The notes under the pieces were generated by a model. The model worked only from the letters and a program-made list of their open reading frames with translations, made no database searches and had not been told where the DNA came from. A DNA stretch of 64,000 nt from an uncultured Collinsella sp. Lineage in GTDB: Bacteria; Actinomycetota; Coriobacteriia; Coriobacteriales; Coriobacteriaceae. The translations under genes were made by a program, and so were the position numbers. Where the stretch lies: the NCBI GenBank assembly GCA_900757615.1, contig CAAEON010000053.1, forward strand, positions 5,558 through 69,557. Direction: 5' to 3'. Below, piece after piece: positions 1 to 8,798 of this stretch; within the stretch, counting starts at the first letter, position 1, and every line of letters starts with the position of its first letter.

Positions 1-521
1 CCGCGATCGCGTTTATCGGCTACCAAAACTCGGGCAAGACCACGCTCGTCGAGAAGGTTATCGCCGAGCTCACCCGCCGCGGCCTGCGCGTGGGTTCACT
101 CAAGCATCACGGGCACCACGGTTTTGATATCGACGTGCCCGCTAAGGATACGTGGCGCCATCACCAGGCCGGATCCAAGCACGTGGGCCTTATCTGCGCC
201 ACGCGCTGGGCGGAGTACGCCGACACGCGCGAGGAGGACGAGATGCCCGCGCGCGAGCTGCTGTCGCGCTACGGCGATGTCGACGTGGTGATCATCGAAG
301 GTTACAAGACCGAGGGCTTCGACAACATCGTGGTCGCGCGTTCCGGTGTGGATCGCCTACGCGGCAAGAGCTCGCTCGACCTGGTCGACGGTCACACGCT
401 GGCCCTTGCCTGCAACGAAGCCCTGGCGCGTCAGGCCTTCGACGCCGGCTTTGCAACCAGAGCCATCAATATCAACGACGCCCGAGCCATCTGCGACCTT
501 ATCCAAGATCATCTGGCCTAA
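1..521 (+). CDS. mobB: Molybdopterin-guanine dinucleotide biosynthesis protein MobB (5' end outside window)
   Basis: The reading frame is open from base 3 and runs off the left edge, so the N-terminus is missing. The visible start holds a Walker A loop, GYQNSGKTT, followed by SLKHHGHHGFDID, the usual MobB pattern. Further on come HHQAGSKHVGL and DVVIIEGYKTEGF, which match the family's switch and Walker B regions. MobB is a GTP-binding accessory protein of molybdenum cofactor maturation. The family is about 160-175 residues long and about 173 are visible, so only a few are lost. It is followed at once by small hairpins, so it probably ends its transcription unit. The assignment rests on motifs and I am fairly sure of it. 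Confidence 0.86.
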   Translation, partial: AIAFIGYQNSGKTTLVEKVIAELTRRGLRVGSLKHHGHHGFDIDVPAKDTWRHHQAGSKHVGLICATRWAEYADTREEDEMPARELLSRYGDVDVVIIEGYKTEGFDNIVVARSGVDRLRGKSSLDLVDGHTLALACNEALARQAFDAGFATRAININDARAICDLIQDHLA

Positions 522-558
522 AACCTGCCAAAAAGGGACAGGTTTATTTTGGCAGGTT
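522..558. repeat. Hairpin with GGGACAGG loop directly after mobB
   Basis: Arms AACCTGCCAAAA (522-533) and TTTTGGCAGGTT (547-558) pair perfectly over 12 bp. The loop contains GGGACAGG, as in the ACCACAAAGG repeat family nearby, but the arms are different. It overlaps the mobB stop region. Confidence 0.75.
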
Positions 559-581
559 CTATCTGGGCAAACGTCATTTCT

Positions 582-617
582 ACCACAAAGGAGCCAGGCA
601 CCTTTGTGGTGGTTTTT
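582..617 (+). repeat. ACCACAAAGG palindrome, copy 1 (terminator-like)
   Basis: Arms ACCACAAAGG and CCTTTGTGGT surround a GAGCCAGGCA loop and are followed by GGTTTTTG, so on the plus strand it could end mobB transcription. The same palindrome recurs at 2164, 3127, 14299 and 42532. Confidence 0.8.
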
Positions 618-786
618 GCTTTAGTGGATGTGTGGGACATGCCTTACAATCTACCAAGTAGTTCATGACGGGCGAAAAACGGAGAGAAGGGGCTTGATGC
701 GTCCTTAATGTTTCATGCGGATAGATTGATTTGGCAGACGGTGGCGAATGCCCGCCGTCCACATTCGTATGAAACAAGGAGTCTCC

Positions 787-2067
787 ATGCTCGTCTCTCT
801 TTTCTCAAAACCTCAATCATCGCTGTCCGCGCAGGCCAAGCGCCTGGTGGCAATGCGCTTTCTCATTTACACCGGTTTTCAGACCAGCTACTTTATCGGC
901 GTCATCGGAACGCTCACCTATGCGGACGGCGCTTCGGTCGTCGCGACATCGCTGGCCGTCCTGTTCATGAACGTTTTCGTGATCCTGGGATCCTTTGCGG
1001 GCGGCGCGGCGCTCGACGCCTGGGGCCCGCGCCGTCATTTCTTGCTGAGCATCGTCGGCACGCTTGCAACCGGCACGGCAATCATAGCCTTTGGTGGTGC
1101 GACCGGCATTGTCCTGCTCGGCGCGGTGCTCCTAGGCTTTACGATGGGGTTCGCCCAGCCCATCGCCACATCCTATCCGGCCTACCTCACCGATGATCCC
1201 GTCGAGCTCAAAGACATCAACTCCGCCATCGCCATGTTCTCAAACGTGAGTATTATCGTCGGACCCACGTTGGGTGGCTTTGTCGCGGCGGCTGCGTCGT
1301 CGCGCGCGGTGTTCGTGCTCATGATGCTCTTTACCGTGTTGGCGCTCATCGCCGGCTGGGGTTTTAGGCCGCAGACCAGCCATGTCGCCGGGGATGCGGA
1401 TGCCGATTCGGCAGAGGAAGGGGAGCGTGCGGGACGAAGCTCCAACCCCAGCACGTCCGCCCGCGCTACCTTCGCAGCCAGCATCAAGACAGTCTTCACC
1501 AACAGCGTCCTCGCGCTACTTTTCTGCATCATTTTTCTCTCGAACTTTGGCTATGGCGCCTTTGACCCGCTGGAGTCGTTCTTCTACCGTGATGTTCTGC
1601 ATGTCGGTGTCGAGTGGATGGGCTGGCTCTCGTCGGCCTCGGGCGTGGGCGCGGTGCTGGGTGCCGTGCTCGCGCTTCGCTTGCCGCCGCACTTGGTAAA
1701 CCTAAAAACGCTGCTCGTGGCACTTATGTCCGTGGGCCTGGGAAGCCTGCTCTATGTGGGGACGCCGTACGTTGGCGTTGCCCTCGTCGGTCAGATCGCC
1801 CTGGGCATAGCCTGGGGCGTCGTCAACCCGCTCCACAACACCATTGTGCAAACGGCGGCACCGCTCGAACAACTCGGCCGCGTTAACTCGGTCATGGGCT
1901 TTGGCAATATGTTCGCCGGCGTGGCCCCTCTGGCGATTGCCCCGTGGCTGGCGGCAACATTTGGCGTACAACGGACACTCGTGGGGGCAGGCATGGTCGT
2001 GACGGCGGTTCCCGCGGCGCTGCTGCTGTTTGGACGTCGGCATTTGGATCGTGCCGCAAAGCAGTAA
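787..2067 (+). CDS. MFS transporter (probable drug/metabolite exporter)
   Basis: This 426-residue protein is strongly hydrophobic, with about 12 predicted membrane spans in two halves. A charged central loop (about residues 205-235, ADADSAEEGERAGRSS) separates the halves, as expected for the major facilitator superfamily. The 2-3 loop carries GGAALDAWGPRRH, a form of MFS motif A. It is a plasma-membrane secondary transporter. The substrate cannot be read from sequence; the family resemblance is to exporters of the MFS_1/MFS_3 type. I chose ATG 787 because AAGGAG lies just upstream; the frame also has an ATG at 748 without a comparable site. It appears monocistronic and is followed by two palindromic repeats. 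Confidence 0.85.
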   Translation: MLVSLFSKPQSSLSAQAKRLVAMRFLIYTGFQTSYFIGVIGTLTYADGASVVATSLAVLFMNVFVILGSFAGGAALDAWGPRRHFLLSIVGTLATGTAIIAFGGATGIVLLGAVLLGFTMGFAQPIATSYPAYLTDDPVELKDINSAIAMFSNVSIIVGPTLGGFVAAAASSRAVFVLMMLFTVLALIAGWGFRPQTSHVAGDADADSAEEGERAGRSSNPSTSARATFAASIKTVFTNSVLALLFCIIFLSNFGYGAFDPLESFFYRDVLHVGVEWMGWLSSASGVGAVLGAVLALRLPPHLVNLKTLLVALMSVGLGSLLYVGTPYVGVALVGQIALGIAWGVVNPLHNTIVQTAAPLEQLGRVNSVMGFGNMFAGVAPLAIAPWLAATFGVQRTLVGAGMVVTAVPAALLLFGRRHLDRAAKQ

Positions 2068-2069
2068 AA

Positions 2070-2130
2070 ACCATCACAACATTCGATGAAAATCGCGTTT
2101 TCGCCGAAAAACGTCGAATGTTGTGATGGT
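2070..2130. repeat. ACCATCACAACATTCG palindrome, copy 1
   Basis: Arms at 2070-2086 and 2114-2130 pair perfectly over 17 bp. A smaller GAAAA/TTTTC hairpin lies inside. A second copy is at 14343-14403. It begins three bases after the MFS stop codon. Confidence 0.85.
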
Positions 2131-2163
2131 CTTCGCCCCGGGCCAGGCCACCCTGCGGGTCCG

Positions 2164-2198
2164 ACCACCACAAAGGGGCCAGGCACCCTTGTGGTGGT
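2164..2198. repeat. ACCACAAAGG palindrome, copy 2
   Basis: Near-perfect arms ACCACCACAA and TTGTGGTGGT enclose AGGGGCCAGGCACCC, and TTTTG follows. It lies 33 bp after the ACCATCACAACATTCG palindrome, so two repeat families are stacked here. Confidence 0.8.
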
Positions 2199-2290
2199 TT
2201 TGCTTTGACGGGCCGCGCCCGCGCCTTGGTATACCATGTACGCCGTTTGCGACCACACCCCACACCGCCGCACAACCCAGAAAGGCTCCC

Positions 2291-3112
2291 ATGGACGCCA
2301 CCTTCAGTCACATCAAAGCCGTACTCTGCGATCTCGACGGCACGCTGCTCACGAGCCGGCACACGGTGTCCCCGCGCACCGTGGCGGCGATCCGCGCCCT
2401 GCGCGAGCGCGGCGTGCTCTTTGGCCTGTGCACCGGGCGCGACGCCCACGCGACCGAGGCCATGTACGAGCTCTGGGGCATCGAAGGCCTGGTAGACGTG
2501 ATGGTGGGCTGCGGTGGCGCCGAGGTCATCGACCGCGCGCACGACATCAACGAGCTGAGCTATCCGCTGCCGGGCGAGACCATCGCGCGCATCTGCAAGC
2601 ACATGGCGGACCTTCCGGCAACGCCCGTCTGCCCCCGAGACGGCGTGTTCTACGTGCCCGAGAGCAACGCGTGCGTCGAGCACCTATCGCGCGTCGACGG
2701 TGTGCCCTACCAGGTGGTCGATTTTGCCGAGTTCTTGCGCGAGCCGCAGCCCAAGGTGATGTTTACCATGGCGCCCGAGGTAATGCCGCGGGTGATTGAG
2801 CGGGCGTCGACGTTTGCCGATAACACTGTTAAGGCAGCGGCTCTGCAAACCACGCAGCGGCTCTACGAGTTCATGGATCCGCGCGTGTCCAAGACGCGCG
2901 GCCTTGTGCGCGTGGCGGAACTCAACGACATGGAGCTCCAGGACACCTGCGTGTTTGGCGATGCCGATAACGACACCTGCATGGTGGCCGACGCCGGCGT
3001 GGGCGTGGCTATGGCAAACGGCAGCGACGCCACCCGTGCCGCCGCCGACTATGTAACCGCGAGCAACGACGAAGACGGCATCGCGATCTTTATCGAGGAG
3101 CATCTGCTGTAG
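2291..3112 (+). CDS. HAD-superfamily hydrolase, Cof type (sugar-phosphate phosphatase-like)
   Basis: This 273-residue protein has the HAD motif I CDLDGTLL with the nucleophile D14 and the acid/base D16. Motif II is in the LCTGRD region. The C-terminal motif IV, VFGDADNDTCMV, holds the Mg-binding aspartates. The cap is inserted between motifs II and III, as in the Cof/YbiV group (class IIB). These cytosolic enzymes hydrolyse small phosphate esters such as sugar phosphates or FMN. The real substrate cannot be told. ATG 2291 follows AAAGG and begins the family's conserved region; the open frame extends upstream to 2123 but only through repeat sequence. Confidence 0.85.
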   Translation: MDATFSHIKAVLCDLDGTLLTSRHTVSPRTVAAIRALRERGVLFGLCTGRDAHATEAMYELWGIEGLVDVMVGCGGAEVIDRAHDINELSYPLPGETIARICKHMADLPATPVCPRDGVFYVPESNACVEHLSRVDGVPYQVVDFAEFLREPQPKVMFTMAPEVMPRVIERASTFADNTVKAAALQTTQRLYEFMDPRVSKTRGLVRVAELNDMELQDTCVFGDADNDTCMVADAGVGVAMANGSDATRAAADYVTASNDEDGIAIFIEEHLL

Positions 3113-3126
3113 CGCCGGGGCAGAAT

Positions 3127-3158
3127 CACCACAAAGGGGGACAGGCACCTCTGTGGTG
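3127..3158. repeat. ACCACAAAGG palindrome, copy 3
   Basis: Arms CACCACAAAGG and CCTCTGTGGTG (one mismatch) enclose GGGACAGGCA. No T-run follows on the plus strand. It starts 14 bp after the HAD gene stop. Confidence 0.75.
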
Positions 3159-3616
3159 GCTTCAGGCGATTTGGGCGAATTGATGCCTAAAATCTGCGCA
3201 TAAATTCAAATATGGTTGTCTGAACACTACGCTTCTAACCACCGATGGGTTAAAGATATTCTCATCAATTTGGTAGGGTATTCATCCCGGTTGATGACCT
3301 ACCGTTCACGGTCGTTTTTCGACCGTTCACAGGATGTTTGCTCTTGACCAAAATGTTGTGCAAATAAATAAAATGCTATTAAAAAACTGATAGCTAACTC
3401 AATTACCAGTAGAAACAAAAAATAGATAGCGAATAAACGAAGGTAAATCTGAGTAAATGTCAAGAGAATTAAGAACTTGCACAAAAATGTCGGTTTTGCT
3501 GCTCAGATGTTTAAACAATCGTTATAATTGCATCATTAGCGAGCGCAATTACAGATTGCGCAGATACGTTTGATAGTGAAAGAGCAAGATCGCGGTCTCT
3601 TGGGGAGGAGACATCG
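3159..3616 (+). promoter_or_regulatory. AT-rich leader region upstream of the pilus operon
   Basis: This stretch has no gene and is much more AT-rich than its surroundings. A hairpin ACGGTCG/CGACCGT is at about 3307-3325, with the direct repeat ACCGTTCAC on both sides. A good -10 box TATAAT is at 3523-3528 with only a weak -35 (TGCTCA, 3500-3505). That would place the start about 80 bases before ATG 3617. The weak -35 suggests an activator-dependent or phase-variable pilus promoter, which is inference. Confidence 0.45.
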
Positions 3617-6600
3617 ATGAAAGCGAATTCGGACAAATCTAAGCAGAGTAATAAAGCGACGCGCCGTGTGCTGGCAGGCGTTTTGTGCGGAGCCTCCGTG
3701 TTGAGCCTGGTACTGTCGCTCGTCATGCCCCCGATCTCGCAGGCTATTGCCAACGATGCCCAGACGGTTTTTGCCGAGGGAACTGTGATTGGGGGGGGTT
3801 CCTCAAGTGAGTCTACTGATGTAGAAAACACTACTAACGGGGATGCCGAAAACCAGAATAGTGATGATGCCGAAAACGGCGTGGGCGATGCCCAACCGGA
3901 GGAGCAGCCCAAGGACGAGTCGCAGGCAGAAGATAATGAAGCGGTCGACGATGGCACTGTCTCGGTAGCCGAAGAAGCTGCGGAGAACGAAGAAGCAGCC
4001 ACGGCTATTGCTAATGGCGGTGAATTGCGAGATAAGCTTCAGGGCGTTGGGGAAAATCAAGCTGTTAGCTTTGAGCTTGCGAACGATATCGACTATCCCG
4101 GCGAAATCAAACTTGAGAAGAGCGGCAGCAATATAACGCTGGACTTAAGCGGCCATAAAATCACGCATTCGGGCGACAATTCAAATAAGCCGCTCTTCAA
4201 CATCACCAATAACGCGGCGCTTACAGTTAAAGATTCTAACCAAGGGTCTGATCAAAAGCAGACTTCGGATGGCGGCAATAATGGGCGAGTTGCCTCGATG
4301 GACTACGACACCAGCTCTGGCATTCCGACCAAACTCACGTATTACGTGACCGAATCGACGCCGAACGGTACGGGGACAACCGAGACTCTCTATAGGCACG
4401 AGGTCAGCATCAACGGTGCCATCGTGGGTACCGCTGCCGGCTCCACGATGAGGCTCATCAACGTTTATGCGGGCGGTACGTTTAATCTTGATAGCGGTGT
4501 AATTACCCAACAGTATAATTGCAATGTTGGCAACCTCATCTATGCCGAGAACGGCTCTACCGTCAACATGAGCGGTGGCTATGTGTGTGGCGCTTCTAGC
4601 TCGGGTGCGGGCGCGGGCATTAAGGTGTCCAACGATAAAGGTAAGGCCTCGACCCTAAAACTGACCGGTGGCGTAATTGCCGGCAACAGCGCTGATAGTG
4701 GCGGTGGTGTGTATGCCCGTTATTCCAAGGTCACCATAACTAATGGCATAATCTCCGGTAATAGCACACTCAACGTGGGACTCGGTGGCGGCATTATGGC
4801 CGAGGGCGGCATCGTGACCGTTTCTGGTGGCTATATCACGAATAATAGAATGGCTAAGTTCTGCGGCCACGATGGCCGGGGTGACCATGGCGGTGCTGGG
4901 CTTGCTGCCAATAACGGCGCCCATGTCACCATTTCCGGCGGCCAGATTACTGGCAACTATTCCGAGGAAGCCGGTGGCGGCGTTTACGTTACCAATCTTA
5001 AGCAAGGAGGTATGGCATGGCTCGACATTAAGGGAGGATATATTGCCTCTAACGTGAGCTACCGATCTGAAGGTGCCGGCATCCGAGTGGGCCAGAGGGT
5101 TGACGCGATGATTAACGGCACTCCAGACAACAACGACACTCCAGGCAGCAAAGTCTACATCACTAATAACCACTGCATGTCTCGCTTTGACTGGGGCGGA
5201 GGCGGCATCTTCGTCCAGGGCTGTAATGAGACCCCATCTGATGCGGGTAGGCTATTTGTCTATAGCTCCTATATAAGCAGCAATACAGCCGGTGGCTACG
5301 GCGGTGGCGTTGCGGTTTGCCCGACGGGTAAGACCTTGGTAACGAACACTGAAGGCACGGCAATCTTTGGCAATAAGTCTGCCAATAATGAGTTTCCTGG
5401 CGAAGATCATCCTAATCCTGCTTACAAGCAAGAGGGCAATTCCGGCAATGACAAAGCGCCCCATCTTTCTAAAGGCGGCGACGGTAAGAATCAAGACTAT
5501 ACCGCCTATATGGAACCGTTTTTTCGTGACAATGGTCATGCCGATTTCTTCCTCGCAGCGCATGATCACAATACGCCGATCGCAGTTGTGACTGGTAAGA
5601 TGCTTGGCGGTGGAGACGCCCGGTACACGGGAAGCATCGAACTTAAAAAAGCTATCAACATCCCCGCCAACGGTGCTGTTGGGGTAGAAAATAGCATCGG
5701 CCTGACCTCGGGTGTTAAGGCCGGGGATGAGGCGGCGATTAATGCGCAGAATGAAGCGACAACTTTCATCACGGGCAACTATTCCTGGGACCATGGTGGC
5801 GGCATCATGTCGAATGGCGACTTGTACCTAGGCGTGCCTGCGGATACGTACGTCTACCCGAGCCTTAAGCTGAAGGCGACCAAGGCGCTGAAAATGAAAA
5901 ATAAGCAGTCCGAGGAAAGCATGGCGCTCGCCAAAGACCAGTTCTCCTTCTCGGTCTACCGTAAGGATTCGGATGACGCGACGGAGCCCTCTTGGAATGA
6001 CAAGACATTCAACTGTGGCGGCTGCACCTTGGTCGGAACCGCCAAGAATGATGCGAACGGTAACATCACCTTTGACCTTGGCGAACAGCTCATTGATAAG
6101 ACTGTTAAGGCTAACGAGATTACATACTATTTGGTCGAAAATGCTGGCAATGATCCCGACATCACGTACGACTCAGCCGTGTACAAGATTGTGGTGAAGG
6201 TTCAGGACAACCAAACGCCACTCATGAATGTGCCGAGCAGGGAAGATCCAAACTTGGACGTTACTCTTTACGTTCACAACTATACGATCACAAGCGTGAG
6301 TCTGGGAGATTCAACTAACTCGTTGGAAAAGAACGAGCAAGGCTATTATTCGATTGTCGGCCCCGACGGGGGAAAGACCTTCACCAATAATTACACTCCG
6401 TACACCTCCAACGGCTCTTGGACTCCCAAGGCGACTAAGGTCGTTGAGGGTGGCGAGATGAAGGAGTTTACGCTTCAACTTGCGAAAGACAGCAGATTTA
6501 GAGACGAAGACATCGTCGGCACTGCCGTGACCTCTGGCGATAAAAAGAAGCAGACGCTTCCGTTCGTCTTTGATAAGGGGATTGCGTACACGCTCTCTGA

Positions 6601-7033
6601 TATCACGAAGGGTCCCTACACTGCTGGTGACTCTACGGGTCGTGGCGCTTCCAAGACCTTCACGTACTACATGCGCGAGAAGGACGATAGCTCGATTTTC
6701 TCGCATTACAAGTTTGATCATTCGGTCTATAAGCTTGACGTCACGATGGCGGATCAGAAAAATGGCAAAATCGTTCCCGCGAAGGTGACCTACATGAAGG
6801 GAACCGTTGACTCCGATGGCAACTGGAAAGCAGACGCCGGTGCCGAAGAACAGAACCTCACCGACACCTCCATCCCCACCTTCACTAACACCTACTCCAC
6901 CACATTGCCCCTTTCTGGTATGTCGGGCGTCACTCTGACGTACCTTGCCGGCGCGGCGGTGCTTTGCGCTGCTGCGGCCTGGATGCACATTCGTCGCAAG
7001 GCGAATGCGAAGGGAGGTGAGCGTCGTGAATAA
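3617..7033 (+). CDS. Large sortase-anchored surface protein / tip pilin with right-handed repeat region and T-antigen-like (FctA) domains
   Basis: This is a 1138-residue exported protein. Residues 1-45 form a long signal peptide with a basic start and a hydrophobic core (VLSLVLSLVMPP). Residues 60-130 are acidic and low-complexity. About 170-720 hold many short glycine-rich turns such as GGGVYA, GGGIMAEGG and AGGGVYVTN, typical of a right-handed beta-helix like polymorphic outer-membrane repeats. Two modules near 750-900 and 930-1090 end in FTNNYT and FTNTYS and resemble the T-antigen/FctA pilin fold, which usually carries isopeptide bonds. The C-terminus has a sorting signal LPLSG (1097-1101), a membrane span and a basic tail. 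The ATG follows GGGGAGGAG. It overlaps the next pilin gene by 8 bp. It is likely the adhesive tip subunit. Base composition is more AT-rich than neighbouring genes, which hints at transfer. Confidence 0.8.
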   Translation: MKANSDKSKQSNKATRRVLAGVLCGASVLSLVLSLVMPPISQAIANDAQTVFAEGTVIGGGSSSESTDVENTTNGDAENQNSDDAENGVGDAQPEEQPKDESQAEDNEAVDDGTVSVAEEAAENEEAATAIANGGELRDKLQGVGENQAVSFELANDIDYPGEIKLEKSGSNITLDLSGHKITHSGDNSNKPLFNITNNAALTVKDSNQGSDQKQTSDGGNNGRVASMDYDTSSGIPTKLTYYVTESTPNGTGTTETLYRHEVSINGAIVGTAAGSTMRLINVYAGGTFNLDSGVITQQYNCNVGNLIYAENGSTVNMSGGYVCGASSSGAGAGIKVSNDKGKASTLKLTGGVIAGNSADSGGGVYARYSKVTITNGIISGNSTLNVGLGGGIMAEGGIVTVSGGYITNNRMAKFCGHDGRGDHGGAGLAANNGAHVTISGGQITGNYSEEAGGGVYVTNLKQGGMAWLDIKGGYIASNVSYRSEGAGIRVGQRVDAMINGTPDNNDTPGSKVYITNNHCMSRFDWGGGGIFVQGCNETPSDAGRLFVYSSYISSNTAGGYGGGVAVCPTGKTLVTNTEGTAIFGNKSANNEFPGEDHPNPAYKQEGNSGNDKAPHLSKGGDGKNQDYTAYMEPFFRDNGHADFFLAAHDHNTPIAVVTGKMLGGGDARYTGSIELKKAINIPANGAVGVENSIGLTSGVKAGDEAAINAQNEATTFITGNYSWDHGGGIMSNGDLYLGVPADTYVYPSLKLKATKALKMKNKQSEESMALAKDQFSFSVYRKDSDDATEPSWNDKTFNCGGCTLVGTAKNDANGNITFDLGEQLIDKTVKANEITYYLVENAGNDPDITYDSAVYKIVVKVQDNQTPLMNVPSREDPNLDVTLYVHNYTITSVSLGDSTNSLEKNEQGYYSIVGPDGGKTFTNNYTPYTSNGSWTPKATKVVEGGEMKEFTLQLAKDSRFRDEDIVGTAVTSGDKKKQTLPFVFDKGIAYTLSDITKGPYTAGDSTGRGASKTFTYYMREKDDSSIFSHYKFDHSVYKLDVTMADQKNGKIVPAKVTYMKGTVDSDGNWKADAGAEEQNLTDTSIPTFTNTYSTTLPLSGMSGVTLTYLAGAAVLCAAAAWMHIRRKANAKGGERRE

Positions 7034-8690
7034 GAAAGTTTGCTCCTTCCCGATCTTGTTTGCGCTGCTTGCCCTCCTGATCGGCACCTGCGCGGTTGTG
7101 TTCCCCGCATCCGCGCAGGCCGCGCCGAGCGCGACCGGATCCATCACGGTGACAGGCACCGTGGCGCGCAGCTACGACGCCTATCAGATCTTTGGCGCCA
7201 ACGTCGTCGATGACGACAACGACGCCAAGATCGCCACCGACCTCGCCTGGGCAAGCGATGCCGCGCGCGACGCCGCGCTGCCTGTGCTGCACAGCGCCGG
7301 CATGTCCAAATCTCAGACCACCGCGCAGGAAGCTGCCGAGTGGCTCAACACCGATTCCCACCTTACGAGCGCGCTGAGCGCACAGCTCGCTCGTTCCCTC
7401 CAGAGCTCTGGCGCCGTGTCCGCGGCCCTTAATGCGGGCACGGCGGCCGAGCTGCCCTGCGGCTACTGGCTCATCGTCGCCGACGACGACGCCATTTCCC
7501 AGAACGAGGCCGGCACCGCGCCGATCATGGCCCTGGTCGGCGGCAGCGCCGTCACCGTCAAGCCCAAGGCCGCGACCCCCAAGGTGTCCAAGCATGTGCT
7601 GGAGGACAGTGCCGTCGCCTGGCGGAAGGCCGCCGACGCCACGGTCGGCGACGACCTGTACTGGCGCCTCTCTGCCACGGTCCCGGCAGGCCTTGCCGCC
7701 TACGACACCTACGCGGTGCAGTTCGTCGACGCCATGAGCGCGGGACTCGACCCCTCCAAGGTGGTCGCGAGCGTGCGCGTGTACGTGGCGGCGGGTGCGG
7801 ACGGCGGCTTTGACGCCGTCTCGGCCGGCAAGGACGGGCATGTCGGCACCGAGCCCGCGAAGGGCTGGACCGATATCACGGCCCAGTGCAGGGTCTCGGC
7901 CGATGGTAAGACCTTCACCGTGCGCACCGGCGACCTGATCGCCGCGCTCGGCGGGGCCGACGCCTTTACCGCGGGCGCCCGCGTGGTCGCCGTGTACAAT
8001 GCGCCGCTCAACAGCGCATGCAACCATGGCATCGCGAGGGGCAACCCCAACGAGGTCTACCTGCGCTACCCGCGCTCTCCCTTTGCCGACCAGTCCGGCG
8101 ATGCCGGCTTCACCCGCACGCCGAGCGACGATGCGTGCGCCTACACCTGGGATCTCGCGCTCACCAAGCGCGGCAGCAACGGCGACAAGCCGCTGCCCGG
8201 GGCGGTCCTGAGCATCGCCGACGACCGCGGTCGCACGCTAGCGGCCGACGGCACGTGGGATGCAGAGGGCAAGGCCACCGTCACCACGGGCGAGGACGGC
8301 CGCGTGACCGTCTCGGGCGTGGACTCGGGCAAGCTGGAGGTCCGCGAGCTCAAGGCGCCCAAGGGCTACACCGCCTTTGAGGGCACGCGCTCCGTGACGG
8401 TCAAGGCCGAGGGCCTGGACGTCGACCAGGTGGCTGCCGCCAAGCCCAAGCTCACCATCACGGCCGAGTCGCCCCTGCGCGCCGACAGCGCGGATGGGTC
8501 GACGGGCAGCCTGGAGGCGTCGATTATCAACGCGCCCGCCGGCACGCCCCCTAGCATCTTTACCGGAGGCTTTATGCCCTCGACTGGCGATATGGCAATG
8601 TTCACCGCGGCCGCCGTTGCGGTCGTCGGAGCCGCGCTCATCGTGGTCGCGCTCCTGGTCAAGCGGGGAGGTGGCAGCCATAAAGAGTAG
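7026..8690 (+). CDS. SpaA-type pilin subunit with MPSTG sorting signal
   Basis: This is a 554-residue exported protein. The signal peptide ends near SAQAAPS. A D2-type fimbrial isopeptide domain covers roughly 190-370 (KVSKHVLEDS, then AYDTYAVQFVD). A Cna-B/SpaA domain follows at about 385-475 and ends in an E-box-like ELKAPKGY. The sorting signal is MPSTG at 517-521, followed by a membrane helix and a short basic tail; the first residue departs from the usual L. The GTG start at 7026 is set by AGGTGA six bases upstream and overlaps the previous gene by 8 bp, so translation is probably coupled. It is likely a minor or base pilin joined by the class C sortase at 13344. Unlike the first pilin, its base composition is very GC-rich. 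Confidence 0.82.
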   Translation: MNKKVCSFPILFALLALLIGTCAVVFPASAQAAPSATGSITVTGTVARSYDAYQIFGANVVDDDNDAKIATDLAWASDAARDAALPVLHSAGMSKSQTTAQEAAEWLNTDSHLTSALSAQLARSLQSSGAVSAALNAGTAAELPCGYWLIVADDDAISQNEAGTAPIMALVGGSAVTVKPKAATPKVSKHVLEDSAVAWRKAADATVGDDLYWRLSATVPAGLAAYDTYAVQFVDAMSAGLDPSKVVASVRVYVAAGADGGFDAVSAGKDGHVGTEPAKGWTDITAQCRVSADGKTFTVRTGDLIAALGGADAFTAGARVVAVYNAPLNSACNHGIARGNPNEVYLRYPRSPFADQSGDAGFTRTPSDDACAYTWDLALTKRGSNGDKPLPGAVLSIADDRGRTLAADGTWDAEGKATVTTGEDGRVTVSGVDSGKLEVRELKAPKGYTAFEGTRSVTVKAEGLDVDQVAAAKPKLTITAESPLRADSADGSTGSLEASIINAPAGTPPSIFTGGFMPSTGDMAMFTAAAVAVVGAALIVVALLVKRGGGSHKE

Positions 8691-8798
8691 CTGGCAGCCC
8701 CACAGAGAGCGGGGCGAGACGTAGCGAAGCAGATGCTAAGACACAGACAGATGATCATCGATTGAATGAGAACCAACCGGAAAACGGAGGAAAAGAAG

